This document shows positions 14,926 to 21,905 of a DNA stretch of 35,284 bases, piece by piece. The DNA comes from Spirochaetales bacterium (GTDB lineage: Bacteria; Spirochaetota; GWE2-31-10; MWDO01). A program made the position numbers and the translations under genes. The notes under the pieces were generated by a model. The model saw nothing but the letters and a program-made list of their open reading frames with translations. It made no database searches and was not told where the DNA came from. The stretch is from the NCBI GenBank assembly GCA_017540815.1, contig JAFYAI010000139.1, forward strand, positions 1 to 35,284, in the 5' to 3' direction. How positions within the stretch are numbered: position 1 is the first letter of the stretch; each line of letters starts with the position of its first letter.

Positions 14926-15420
14926 TTATTCTTCTATCGTTTCCATTAACATTTTATATAATCCATCGCTGATAAATCGACCTGATTTTTGCAGCCCCAG
15001 AACTATACTTATAACATCCTGCTTCGATAACAACCTGTTGCGATATGCACCGGCAATTATACCGATTGTTCCCATACATTTTAGATTCATTGTATCAGCT
15101 GCATCTCTGCCATTTTTTTCATCCATAAGTATTAAATCAGCAGCCAATTTTTCACACCAAATAAGAGCGGCACTTTCTCCGGCATCCAACTTATTATCTT
15201 GTTTAAATTTTTCCAAAATTTCATCATCGATACAATCTTCAATTTCAAAGAAATCGCACTCCTGAAAATCTGCAATTTCCTTATAAAACCGATTATCGAC
15301 TGTCAACTCTTCGTAAACCTCAGCTGGTAATATCACTTTCCCAAATAATTTTTCCAGCAAATCAATCTGATGAACTTTTAATAAGGAAATAATCGGGGTT
15401 GTATCTGAAACAACAATCAT
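14926..15420 (-). CDS. DUF3368 PIN-domain toxin
   Basis: The 164-residue protein has the PIN-like acidic residues in order: SDTTPI at the start, Glu in DAGESAALIW, and Asp in LILMDEKNGRDAA. DUF3368 proteins are predicted RNases paired with UPF0175 antitoxins. Its start overlaps the end of the upstream UPF0175 gene by 4 nt (ATGA), as usual for such modules. The toxic activity is inferred from the family. The downstream RluA gene follows after 5 nt. Confidence 0.83.
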   Translation of the reverse strand: MIVVSDTTPIISLLKVHQIDLLEKLFGKVILPAEVYEELTVDNRFYKEIADFQECDFFEIEDCIDDEILEKFKQDNKLDAGESAALIWCEKLAADLILMDEKNGRDAADTMNLKCMGTIGIIAGAYRNRLLSKQDVISIVLGLQKSGRFISDGLYKMLMETIEE

Positions 15421-15698
15421 ACAACAGCACCGACAACTTCATCAAAAATCTTCAACTCTTTCTTAAATTCTTCCTCATTCATATCGAAATACGGTATGCC
15501 TACAGCAGCATATAATTCTATCAGTCTCATCTTGGATATTCCAAGCATCTCGGCTGCATAGCCATGAGAAATAATTCGATCTGCAATATAAGGATACAAA
15601 ATCAGTGCGTTCATTAACACATTATCCATAGTTTTTGATGCTGCAATAAATTTTTTGACCTTATTAGGCACTGTAACTTCCAAAATAGAATAATCCAT
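15417..15698 (-). CDS. UPF0175-family antitoxin
   Basis: This 93-residue protein matches UPF0175: a short N-terminal beta region followed by helices (VLMNALILYPYIADRIIS), an HTH-like segment HGYAAEMLGISKMRLIELYA, and the hallmark GIPYFDM ending. Such proteins bind their own promoter and neutralise the DUF3368 PIN toxin. It is the first gene of the module and overlaps the toxin gene by 4 nt. A near-consensus promoter (15717-15745) lies directly before it and is the likely place for autoregulation. Confidence 0.83.
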   Translation of the reverse strand: MDYSILEVTVPNKVKKFIAASKTMDNVLMNALILYPYIADRIISHGYAAEMLGISKMRLIELYAAVGIPYFDMNEEEFKKELKIFDEVVGAVV

Positions 15699-15716
15699 TT
15701 GAAACTCCTTATATTC

Positions 15717-15745
15717 ATTTTATCAATAAAATCGTGACTTGTCAA
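15717..15745 (-). promoter_or_regulatory. Promoter of the toxin-antitoxin/rluA operon
   Basis: On the minus strand TTGACA (15745-15740) and TAAAAT (15722-15717) have a 17-bp spacer. It ends about 18 nt before the antitoxin start codon. Just upstream (about 15755-15812) is a GC-richer stretch with no gene that I recognise. Confidence 0.75.
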
Positions 15746-15814
15746 GAATAAAAATGGAAGCACTGTGGCTTTTTCGTCCGTGAGCCGCAGACCTACCCGT
15801 CATCCGTGGCGGAC

Positions 15815-15844
15815 AAAAAAAATGCAGTCCTTACGGACTGCATT
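15815..15844 (-). terminator. Terminator after the ABC ATPase gene
   Basis: The stem AATGCAGTCC (15821-15830) and GGACTGCATT (15835-15844) has loop TTAC. A-runs at 15813-15820 become the U-tract on the minus strand, which fits the ATPase gene ending at 15868. Confidence 0.88.
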
Positions 15845-15867
15845 TTCTACATTTACCTACACAAACA

Positions 15868-16989
15868 TTAGATTATGCAAACTTCTTCTCGCTTGCCGTA
15901 TTCATTTGTTTGTTTTTCTTCATTTTCAAAGAAGTGAGCTTTGTCCATTGTAACGCCCAATTCTATAGTTTGTCCAACTGTGTATGTGCAGCTTGGATCA
16001 AGTCGGCTTGTCATTGAAGCACCGTCACTTGTTGAGATATAAACATATACCTCAGCACCCAAAGGTTCTACGACATCTACTACAGCCTTAATCTTGTTCG
16101 GCATTGACTTGTCATCATGCAGATCTTCCGGTCGAACACCGAATGTTACTTCTTTGCCGATATACGGTTTCAAAGCAGCCTGCTGCTCTGCTGTCGGAGT
16201 AACTGTAAAGTCCTGATGCTTAGCAACGATCTTGCCGCCTTCTTCTGCTATCTTAACATTAACGAAGTTCATCGGAGGTGATCCAATGAAACCTGCAACA
16301 AACTTGTTAGCAGGATGGTTATACAGATTAAGCGGTGTATCATACTGCTGGATATGACCGTTATACATAACAACGATCCTGTCAGCCATTGTCATAGCCT
16401 CGATCTGGTCGTGTGTTACATAGATCATTGTCGTCTGCAGTCGATGAGCCAATCGGCTAATCTCAGCACGCATCGTTACTCGCAGTTTAGCATCCAAGTT
16501 TGACAAAGGCTCATCAAACAGGAATACTTTCGGCTTACGAACGATAGCTCGTCCCATAGCAACTCGCTGTCTCTGACCTCCTGACAAAGCCTTCGGCTTT
16601 CTATCCAAGAAAGGTTCGATATGCAGAATACCTGCCGCCTCATTAACACGAGTCTCGATGTCTTCTTTCGGGAACTTCCTGATCTTCAGTCCGAAAGCCA
16701 TGTTATCGAAGACTGTCATGTGAGGATACAGAGCATAGTTCTGGAATACCATTGCAATGTCTCTGTCTTTCGGCGGTACATCATTCATTCTTTTACCGTC
16801 GATGAACAAATCACCTGCTGAAATCTCTTCCAGTCCGGCGATCATTCGCAGTGTTGTTGACTTTCCGCAGCCCGACGGACCAACGAAAACAACAAATTCT
16901 TTATCCTTGACATCAATGTCGTTTTTGAAAACGACTTGAACATTGCCGGGATAAATTTTGTCAACTTTTACCAAATTTACTTCAGCCAT
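15868..16989 (-). CDS. UgpC/MsmX-type ABC transporter ATP-binding protein
   Basis: This 373-residue ATPase belongs to the carbohydrate-uptake (MalK/UgpC/MsmX) group. It shows Walker A GPSGCGKST (37-45), the signature LSGGQRQRVAMGRA, Walker B VFLFDEPLSNLDAKLR, the switch His in YVTHDQIEAM, and C-terminal TOBE-like regulatory domains (FGVRPEDL, then LGAEVYVY). No permease or binding protein is encoded nearby. It may therefore be a shared ATPase serving several sugar importers, as MsmX does. It has its own promoter and terminator. The substrate cannot be assigned. Confidence 0.9.
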   Translation of the reverse strand: MAEVNLVKVDKIYPGNVQVVFKNDIDVKDKEFVVFVGPSGCGKSTTLRMIAGLEEISAGDLFIDGKRMNDVPPKDRDIAMVFQNYALYPHMTVFDNMAFGLKIRKFPKEDIETRVNEAAGILHIEPFLDRKPKALSGGQRQRVAMGRAIVRKPKVFLFDEPLSNLDAKLRVTMRAEISRLAHRLQTTMIYVTHDQIEAMTMADRIVVMYNGHIQQYDTPLNLYNHPANKFVAGFIGSPPMNFVNVKIAEEGGKIVAKHQDFTVTPTAEQQAALKPYIGKEVTFGVRPEDLHDDKSMPNKIKAVVDVVEPLGAEVYVYISTSDGASMTSRLDPSCTYTVGQTIELGVTMDKAHFFENEEKQTNEYGKREEVCII

Positions 16990-17018
16990 TGACTACTCCT
17001 TTTATAAATTATGTTTTT

Positions 17019-17046
17019 ATTATATTATTTTTTTGATATTAGTCAA
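17019..17046 (-). promoter_or_regulatory. Promoter of the ABC ATPase gene
   Basis: On the minus strand TTGACT (17046-17041) and TATAAT (17024-17019) are separated by 16 bp. It ends about 30 nt before the ATG, which has an AAGGAG site. Confidence 0.72.
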
Positions 17047-17114
17047 ATTCTTTTTGCAAAAATTTATTTTTTTATAAATTTATGTAAAAAAAATGAGATT
17101 TTTTTCACATTTTA

Positions 17115-17123
17115 TGATAAAAT
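17115..17123 (+). promoter_or_regulatory. Extended -10 element placing the start at the MntA ATG
   Basis: TG (17115-17116), one base, then TAAAAT (17118-17123) form an extended -10. The MntA start codon at 17130 begins 7 nt after the hexamer, where transcription normally starts, and there is no Shine-Dalgarno sequence. A leaderless mRNA is therefore likely. A -35 is weak (ATGAGA at 17093-17098). Confidence 0.45.
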
Positions 17124-17129
17124 TGTACT

Positions 17130-17540
17130 ATGAATAAAAATGAAATTGTCCTTGAACTCACTAACTTCTTCTCTCAAAAGCCGCAGTTCGATACAATCCT
17201 TTTATTTGGTTCATTCGCAGACGGCAAAAACAGACCTGACAGTGATGCTGACATAGCTGTGCATACTGACAAAAGGCTGTCTCTGGACGAAATACTCGAT
17301 ATGCAGACTGAACTGACTTTGCTCCTGCATATTGATGTCGATCTGGTTGATCTAAGACAATGCGAGGGCGTATTTCTCCATGAGATTATGTGCAATAATA
17401 TCAGAATACGATATAACCATGACACTTATCATTATTATCTTATGAAATCACTTATCTTTATGGAAGATGAATATCCTATCATCCGCAGGCTGCAGCGGGA
17501 GAAACTAAGGAGATACCTAAATGAACCGATCAACGCTTAA
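17130..17540 (+). CDS. MntA-type minimal nucleotidyltransferase (antitoxin)
   Basis: This 136-residue protein has the nucleotidyltransferase motif GS-x10-DxD exactly (GSFADGKNRPDSDAD at residues 26-40) and a further Asp in LHIDVDLVDL. MntA proteins AMPylate the HepT toxin and so inactivate it. The downstream hepT gene overlaps by 20 nt. The C-terminal extension (FMEDEYPIIRRLQREKL) is basic. The start codon has no ribosome-binding site and sits at the predicted transcription start, which suggests leaderless translation. Confidence 0.85.
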   Translation: MNKNEIVLELTNFFSQKPQFDTILLFGSFADGKNRPDSDADIAVHTDKRLSLDEILDMQTELTLLLHIDVDLVDLRQCEGVFLHEIMCNNIRIRYNHDTYHYYLMKSLIFMEDEYPIIRRLQREKLRRYLNEPINA

Positions 17541-17928
17541 TAATAAAATAGAATCGGTCCTCAGATGCCTAAACCGTATCGAAAGTCAGAATGTGCAAAA
17601 TCAGAATGACCTGGTTGACAACTATGACAAGCAGGATATTGTAATGCTTAATCTGGAACGAGCGATACAATTATGCGCTGACATAGCGGCTCATATTTTA
17701 GCAGACCATGCTGATACTATATCACCTACAATGGCTGCTGCATTCTCTAATCTTGCGAAACTGAACATTATACCGCAGGATCTGTCACTCAGACTATCCA
17801 AAGCAGTCGGATTTCGCAATTTGGCAGTCCACCAATATAAAGAGATAGACTACTCAATCGTTTACGGCATTTTGCAAAACTGCCTGATTGATATAAAACA
17901 TTTTATAAAAATAATAAGTCAACTGTAA
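17521..17928 (+). CDS. HepT-type HEPN ribonuclease (toxin)
   Basis: The 135-residue all-helical protein carries the HEPN catalytic and AMPylation motif R-x4-H-x-Y as RNLAVHQY near residue 101. HepT enzymes cleave RNA unless modified by MntA on the motif tyrosine. The gene overlaps mntA by 20 nt and has a clear AAGGAG site inside the end of mntA, unlike mntA itself. Together they form a standard HEPN/MNT (type VII) toxin-antitoxin module. A bidirectional hairpin follows directly. Confidence 0.85.
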   Translation: MNRSTLNNKIESVLRCLNRIESQNVQNQNDLVDNYDKQDIVMLNLERAIQLCADIAAHILADHADTISPTMAAAFSNLAKLNIIPQDLSLRLSKAVGFRNLAVHQYKEIDYSIVYGILQNCLIDIKHFIKIISQL

Positions 17929-17930
17929 AA

Positions 17931-17962
17931 AAAATGAGATTTTATAATAAAAATCTCATTTT
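17931..17962. terminator. Bidirectional terminator between hepT and the YD-like gene
   Basis: AAAATGAGATTTT (17931-17943) and AAAATCTCATTTT (17950-17962) form the stem. A and T runs lie on both sides, serving both convergent genes. The arms are identical over 13 nt with those of the terminator at 4061-4094. Confidence 0.88.
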
Positions 17963-17964
17963 TT

Positions 17965-19209
17965 TTATCTGATTAAATTTCCATCAGCATCATACATCTT
18001 GCTGATCTTGGCATTGCTGCGGGTGTAGATGATCTCTTCCCTAATGCCGTCGGGATGGTTGATCACTTCTTTCTTGGTTTTGCCATTCTCAGCATATCGG
18101 GTGCTGACTATATCTCCGGCTTCGTTGTATCTGTAGAATGTCTCATCTTTATTAAGATCTTGGATAATCTTATAATATATCACTCGCTTTTCGCTGTCGT
18201 AATCATAATACTCTATAGTAGAGATAACATCATCGAAGAATATCTGGATCTTAGTTTCTTTGCCGTCTTTGTTATAATTAGTGATGACCTTTTTATTCAA
18301 CTCGAAGTTTTCCTCTACCTTTTGATCACGCAGACCTTTCTCGATATATGTATTCTCCCACTGCGACTTCACCCGCTCTGTCTTAACCATCTTCTTCTCG
18401 GACTTGTCAGTCTCTGCCGATTTGTCGTCTTTTTTATCAGATGAGGCGTTCTCCTTGTCGTCATCTTTTACTTCTTCTTCCTTCTCCTCAATGGCGAGGA
18501 TCTGCCCTGATACTTCCTGTCCGAATTTATTATAATAAAACACATACTTCTCATTCTCAAGTGTATAATATTCCTTGACAAGGATGCCTTTATCCGACAG
18601 GAATGACTCCCAATAAACGACATGACCGTCCGGATAAGTTCTGGCGATCTGTTTTATTCGGAAGAGATTGTCATAGCGATAGCGAGTCTCCGTCACCTGA
18701 TTGCTTATCTTGCTCTCAGTGCTCTCCAGACTGACAAGTCCTTCTCGGTTATATGAAAATGTCGAAACTTTGATAATCTGCCCATTCTTATAATTCTCCT
18801 CGCGAATTTTATGCCCCTGCCGATCATAATAATACATCTCCGACAAAACACCTTCTTTGATATAAGACTCATAATCAAGAATGCCGGATTTGTAAGAATA
18901 CTCCCACCGCTTTATCTCACTGTTATGCCGATATAAGATCTTGACGGACTCTTTATTATCATCATAATCAACCTGAAGAACGAATTTATACCCCATGCGT
19001 TCAGAGTCCTTGATCTCAACAAGCGTAAGACCATTGGAGTTTGATCGATAATACTCCGTTCGATTGGGATCTTTTACAACAACGGCATTGCCATCGGCAG
19101 ACACATCACCGGACAGCGTTTCCGTATTCAGAGGCAAAGTCTCCTGCCCGAATGCCGAGAATGCAATGAGAATGAATAGACTAATTAAAAATGTTTTGGA
19201 TAAATTCAT
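17965..19209 (-). CDS. Exported protein with YD/YwqK-like repeats
   Basis: I start this at ATG 19209 because it gives a clean signal peptide, MNLSKTFLISLFILIAFSAF, with cleavage near AFG-Q. The longer frame from 19245 lies wholly inside ftsY. The mature 390-residue protein is made of repeated short strands of the type YYDRQGHKIREE, YRYDNLFRIKQIA and YRYNEAGDIVSTRY, as in YD-repeat and YwqK/MORN-variant proteins. A charged Lys/Glu/Asp insert lies at about residues 241-278. It overlaps ftsY by 29 nt and is last in its operon. It should be periplasmic; the role is unknown. Confidence 0.75.
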   Translation of the reverse strand: MNLSKTFLISLFILIAFSAFGQETLPLNTETLSGDVSADGNAVVVKDPNRTEYYRSNSNGLTLVEIKDSERMGYKFVLQVDYDDNKESVKILYRHNSEIKRWEYSYKSGILDYESYIKEGVLSEMYYYDRQGHKIREENYKNGQIIKVSTFSYNREGLVSLESTESKISNQVTETRYRYDNLFRIKQIARTYPDGHVVYWESFLSDKGILVKEYYTLENEKYVFYYNKFGQEVSGQILAIEEKEEEVKDDDKENASSDKKDDKSAETDKSEKKMVKTERVKSQWENTYIEKGLRDQKVEENFELNKKVITNYNKDGKETKIQIFFDDVISTIEYYDYDSEKRVIYYKIIQDLNKDETFYRYNEAGDIVSTRYAENGKTKKEVINHPDGIREEIIYTRSNAKISKMYDADGNLIR

Positions 19210-20110
19210 CACTCTTAAACTGCTGCAGATCTTCCAGCTGCTCACCTGTTCCGATGAAATAGAACGGGATGCCGAGTTTCTTCTCGATAGTGAATACTAT
19301 ACCGCCTTTGGACTGAGCGTCATACTTCGTAATAACGATACCATCCACTCCGATAAGTTCATTGAATGCCTGAGCCTGCTGGAACGCATTCTGACCGGTC
19401 GTGCCGTCAATGACGAGCATATTCATCTTGATGAAGTTGATATTATCCTTAGTCCGCTTCATCTCGATAATCCGCTCAATCTTCTTAAGCTCTTCCATCA
19501 GGTTAGCCTTAGTATGCAGCCGCCCCGCAGTATCGATAAGCAGCAGATCTATCCCCTTAGCGACTGCCGAGTCTATAGCATCGAATACGATACTTGCAGG
19601 ATCGGCACCTTCGCCCTGCTTAATGATCGGGATGTCAAGTTTATTAGCCCAACGGGTCAGCTGCTCAGTCGCAGCCGCTCGGAATGTATCAGCCGCAGCC
19701 AGCAGCACCTTGAAACGGCGACGCATATAGTAGTTAGCGATCTTCGCAATAGAAGTTGTCTTACCTACACCGTTAACACCGAGGACAAGCACGATATTGA
19801 GCTGACCTCGCTCTATCGGAGAGTATTTATCGACAAGTATAGACTCCATCTCACTCTTAAGCAACTCTATGCCATCATCTATCGTCTTAATGCTCTTGCT
19901 GCGCAGTGTCTCGATAAGCTCGTAGCTGATCGCAGGCCCAATATCTGCTGCGATAAGAGTCTCTTCCAAAGAATCAAGATCTTCATCGCTTAGCGTCCGT
20001 CCGCCGAACATCTGGCGAAGTTTCTGACCGAGACTCACTTTCTGCGGCTTATCTTCATGTTTGATCTCTTCTTTGACTTCGTCTTTTTTATTTTTAAAAA
20101 ACAGTCCCAT
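19181..20110 (-). CDS. ftsY: Signal recognition particle receptor FtsY
   Basis: This SRP GTPase docks ribosome-SRP complexes at the membrane. The NG domain is complete: GVNGVGKTTSIAKIA (G1), DTFRAAATEQL, DTAGRLHTKANLMEEL, and TKYDAQSKGG in place of the usual TKLDGTAKGG. The N-terminal A region is short and charged (KKDEVKEEIKHEDKPQK). At 309 residues it is the compact form. Its ribosome site is supplied by the end of the repeat at 20116-20258 (GGGGTGAG). It follows the crotonase gene and overlaps the exported-protein gene. Confidence 0.95.
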   Translation of the reverse strand: MGLFFKNKKDEVKEEIKHEDKPQKVSLGQKLRQMFGGRTLSDEDLDSLEETLIAADIGPAISYELIETLRSKSIKTIDDGIELLKSEMESILVDKYSPIERGQLNIVLVLGVNGVGKTTSIAKIANYYMRRRFKVLLAAADTFRAAATEQLTRWANKLDIPIIKQGEGADPASIVFDAIDSAVAKGIDLLLIDTAGRLHTKANLMEELKKIERIIEMKRTKDNINFIKMNMLVIDGTTGQNAFQQAQAFNELIGVDGIVITKYDAQSKGGIVFTIEKKLGIPFYFIGTGEQLEDLQQFKSDEFIQNIFN

Positions 20111-20115
20111 TTTAT

Positions 20116-20258
20116 CTCACCCCTGCCTTCGGCATCCCCTCTCCAATGTGGAGATGGGCTCTAACAGTTTTATTTTTTCTATAACAGCCATAATTCATCT
20201 CACCATAATCTGCTCCCCCTCGCCGTGCTTTAGCATGGAGAGGGGGTCGGGGGGTGAG
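20116..20258. repeat. GC-rich repeat-like element with terminal inverted repeats before ftsY
   Basis: CTCACCCC (20116-20123) and GGGGTGAG (20251-20258) are inverted ends. Inside are CCCCTCTCC-AATGT-GGAGATGGG, and CCCCCTC paired with GAGGGGG around a CCGTGCTTTAGCATGG core, separated by an AT-rich middle. Base composition differs sharply from the flanking genes. It fills the crotonase-ftsY gap almost exactly, and no gene lies in it. It resembles REP/MITE-type intergenic repeats; only one copy is in this window. Confidence 0.6.
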
Positions 20259-20259
20259 G

Positions 20260-21060
20260 TCATTTCTTCGGCTTATAACTTACCGCCCACGGTGCTTTCT
20301 CGCCTTCTGTGAATGCTTTAATCGTGCTGACATTTGCTTCGACATTGAGCAGTTCCGTCAGCTGACGCTGTGCGAAGTTTACCGCATCAGCGATCTTATT
20401 ATCGGTCAGATTGTCAGAGTAACGCTTAACAAGAGCAAGAGCATCAGGGCTGCTGTATAATATCCGCTTAATCGTGTCTTTGACTGTTTTGTTGAGATTT
20501 TCCTGCGGCACAAGCTCGTCAATCAGCCCCATTCGCAGAGCGTCTTCGGCATTGAACCTCTTAGACGAGAGTACCATATAGCGGGCATGCTTGTAACTCA
20601 CACGCTCCAACAGGAACGGATAGACAAATGCCGGTATAATGCCGAACAGCACCTCGGACAGTCCAAACACCGATCGATCAGTCGAAATGATAATATCACA
20701 AGACAGAGCCAACCCCATGCCTCCGGCCAGCACATCACCATCGATAATGCCGATAACCGGTTTCGCAGAGTTGCGGATCGCAAGCACTGCTTCTTTATAC
20801 GGATCTGTAAACTCATTCTTAATCTCACCGCCTTTGGCATTGCGGATCAGGTTCATAAAGTCCATCCCTCGGCTAAACACTCCGTCACGCCCCTGCAGCA
20901 CTATAACTCGACAGTCAGGATTGCTGTTAGACTCATCGATAAACTGCTTGATCAGCGGCAGATTGTCATTGTTGACAACATTACCCCTCTCAGGCACATT
21001 GAGAGTTATCCATCCGACATAACTGTTCAGTTCATATAAAACGCTGTTATTCTCACTCAT
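20260..21060 (-). CDS. Enoyl-CoA hydratase/isomerase (crotonase) family protein
   Basis: The 266-residue product has the crotonase fold: VFSRGMDFMNL forms the first oxyanion-hole strand, and IIDGDVLAGGMGLALSCD the second. The segment FGLSEVLFGIIPAF lies where active-site acids often sit. The absence of the usual paired catalytic glutamates in the middle helix (here DGDVLAGGMG) makes the exact reaction uncertain; isomerase or decarboxylase types, such as those in polyketide clusters, are possible. TTTGGAG lies before the start. It follows the secreted-protein gene by 26 nt and precedes ftsY, from which it is separated by a repeat. Confidence 0.8.
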   Translation of the reverse strand: MSENNSVLYELNSYVGWITLNVPERGNVVNNDNLPLIKQFIDESNSNPDCRVIVLQGRDGVFSRGMDFMNLIRNAKGGEIKNEFTDPYKEAVLAIRNSAKPVIGIIDGDVLAGGMGLALSCDIIISTDRSVFGLSEVLFGIIPAFVYPFLLERVSYKHARYMVLSSKRFNAEDALRMGLIDELVPQENLNKTVKDTIKRILYSSPDALALVKRYSDNLTDNKIADAVNFAQRQLTELLNVEANVSTIKAFTEGEKAPWAVSYKPKK

Positions 21061-21086
21061 ATTGACTCCAAATATATTATATATGC

Positions 21087-21905
21087 TTATTTCTCTAATA
21101 TAGCAGACATTAGTATTCCACGCTCAAACACAACGGGACTGCCATTCTTATACAGAATGCTGTATCTTGCCTGACGGGTAGTCTTAGCATCACAATACTG
21201 CACTCCATGCCCTGAGACACTGTTAGCTATGCCGCTGCCGCGATGAAGCTCCAATACTGCATTGCTTACCGTCTTGCTGTGTCCGACTGCGAATCTCAAC
21301 CCGGATACAAGTCCTTCAGAGATGATAAACTCATCAGACTCATTCGCGGCGAATGTGCCGCCCAACAGGAAATAGTCCGTCTTATCAGTCAGAGTTCTGC
21401 TGCGACAGGCAGGACTGTCTGCCATATCACGCACCATAGACATTATATCCTCGAACGGCAGCGGCAGACTGTATCTGTCTCTGCACAATATTATCAGTAT
21501 AGCTATATCACCGCCGGTATCCGATCTGACTGTTATATCAGTATACATCGCATTCTTAGCAGAGTATTTCATATAGATACGAGATCCTTTCTGCTCGGCA
21601 AGCAGACGACCATCACGCTCATACTCTATTCTGCACTCGACATTCTGAGCAGAAGACAACAACAGTATATACTCATTATCCATCTCAAATCTGTAAGGGA
21701 TCCGAACAATACCATCTTTCAGATAAAAACCAAATATACTCCGCCCGTCAGCGGGTCTGCACCTCAGTCTGTCAAGACCGTCTGTCATTTTGCCGAACCG
21801 TCCAAGCAGATCAGATACCGCCTGCATAGTATTCTCTGCTGACACAGCACAGAATGATGCAATCACCATAAAAATGAATAAAAATGATAACCGCTTCTTC
21901 ATCAC
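21087..21905 (-). CDS. Secreted protein of unknown function
   Basis: The 272-residue product has a typical signal peptide (MMKKRLSFLFIFMVIASFC, then AVSAEN), with cleavage probably after VSA. The mature part looks beta-rich, with segments such as YILLLSSAQNVECRIEYERDG and ITVRSDTGGDIAILIIL. No family is recognised. The gene overlaps the end of the degenerate kinase gene by 4 nt (ATGA), so the two are translationally coupled, which makes a functional link plausible. The protein would act in the periplasm, while the kinase-like protein has no membrane segment, so direct contact is not obvious. Confidence 0.72.
   Translation of the reverse strand: MMKKRLSFLFIFMVIASFCAVSAENTMQAVSDLLGRFGKMTDGLDRLRCRPADGRSIFGFYLKDGIVRIPYRFEMDNEYILLLSSAQNVECRIEYERDGRLLAEQKGSRIYMKYSAKNAMYTDITVRSDTGGDIAILIILCRDRYSLPLPFEDIMSMVRDMADSPACRSRTLTDKTDYFLLGGTFAANESDEFIISEGLVSGLRFAVGHSKTVSNAVLELHRGSGIANSVSGHGVQYCDAKTTRQARYSILYKNGSPVVFERGILMSAILEK

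Noticed and set aside
15755..15812. A GC-richer stretch with GTCCG/CGGAC ends, considered as a small RNA or repeat
   Set aside because: Only 5 bp pair at the ends and the inside does not fold well; no promoter reads it and no second copy is present.
19210..19245. A longer start for the YD-like exported protein
   Set aside because: The extra 12 residues lie inside ftsY and precede a complete signal peptide that begins at ATG 19209.
19064..19993. A 309-codon plus-strand frame opposite ftsY
   Set aside because: ftsY has all SRP-GTPase motifs on the minus strand; the antisense frame shows no known pattern and no start signal.
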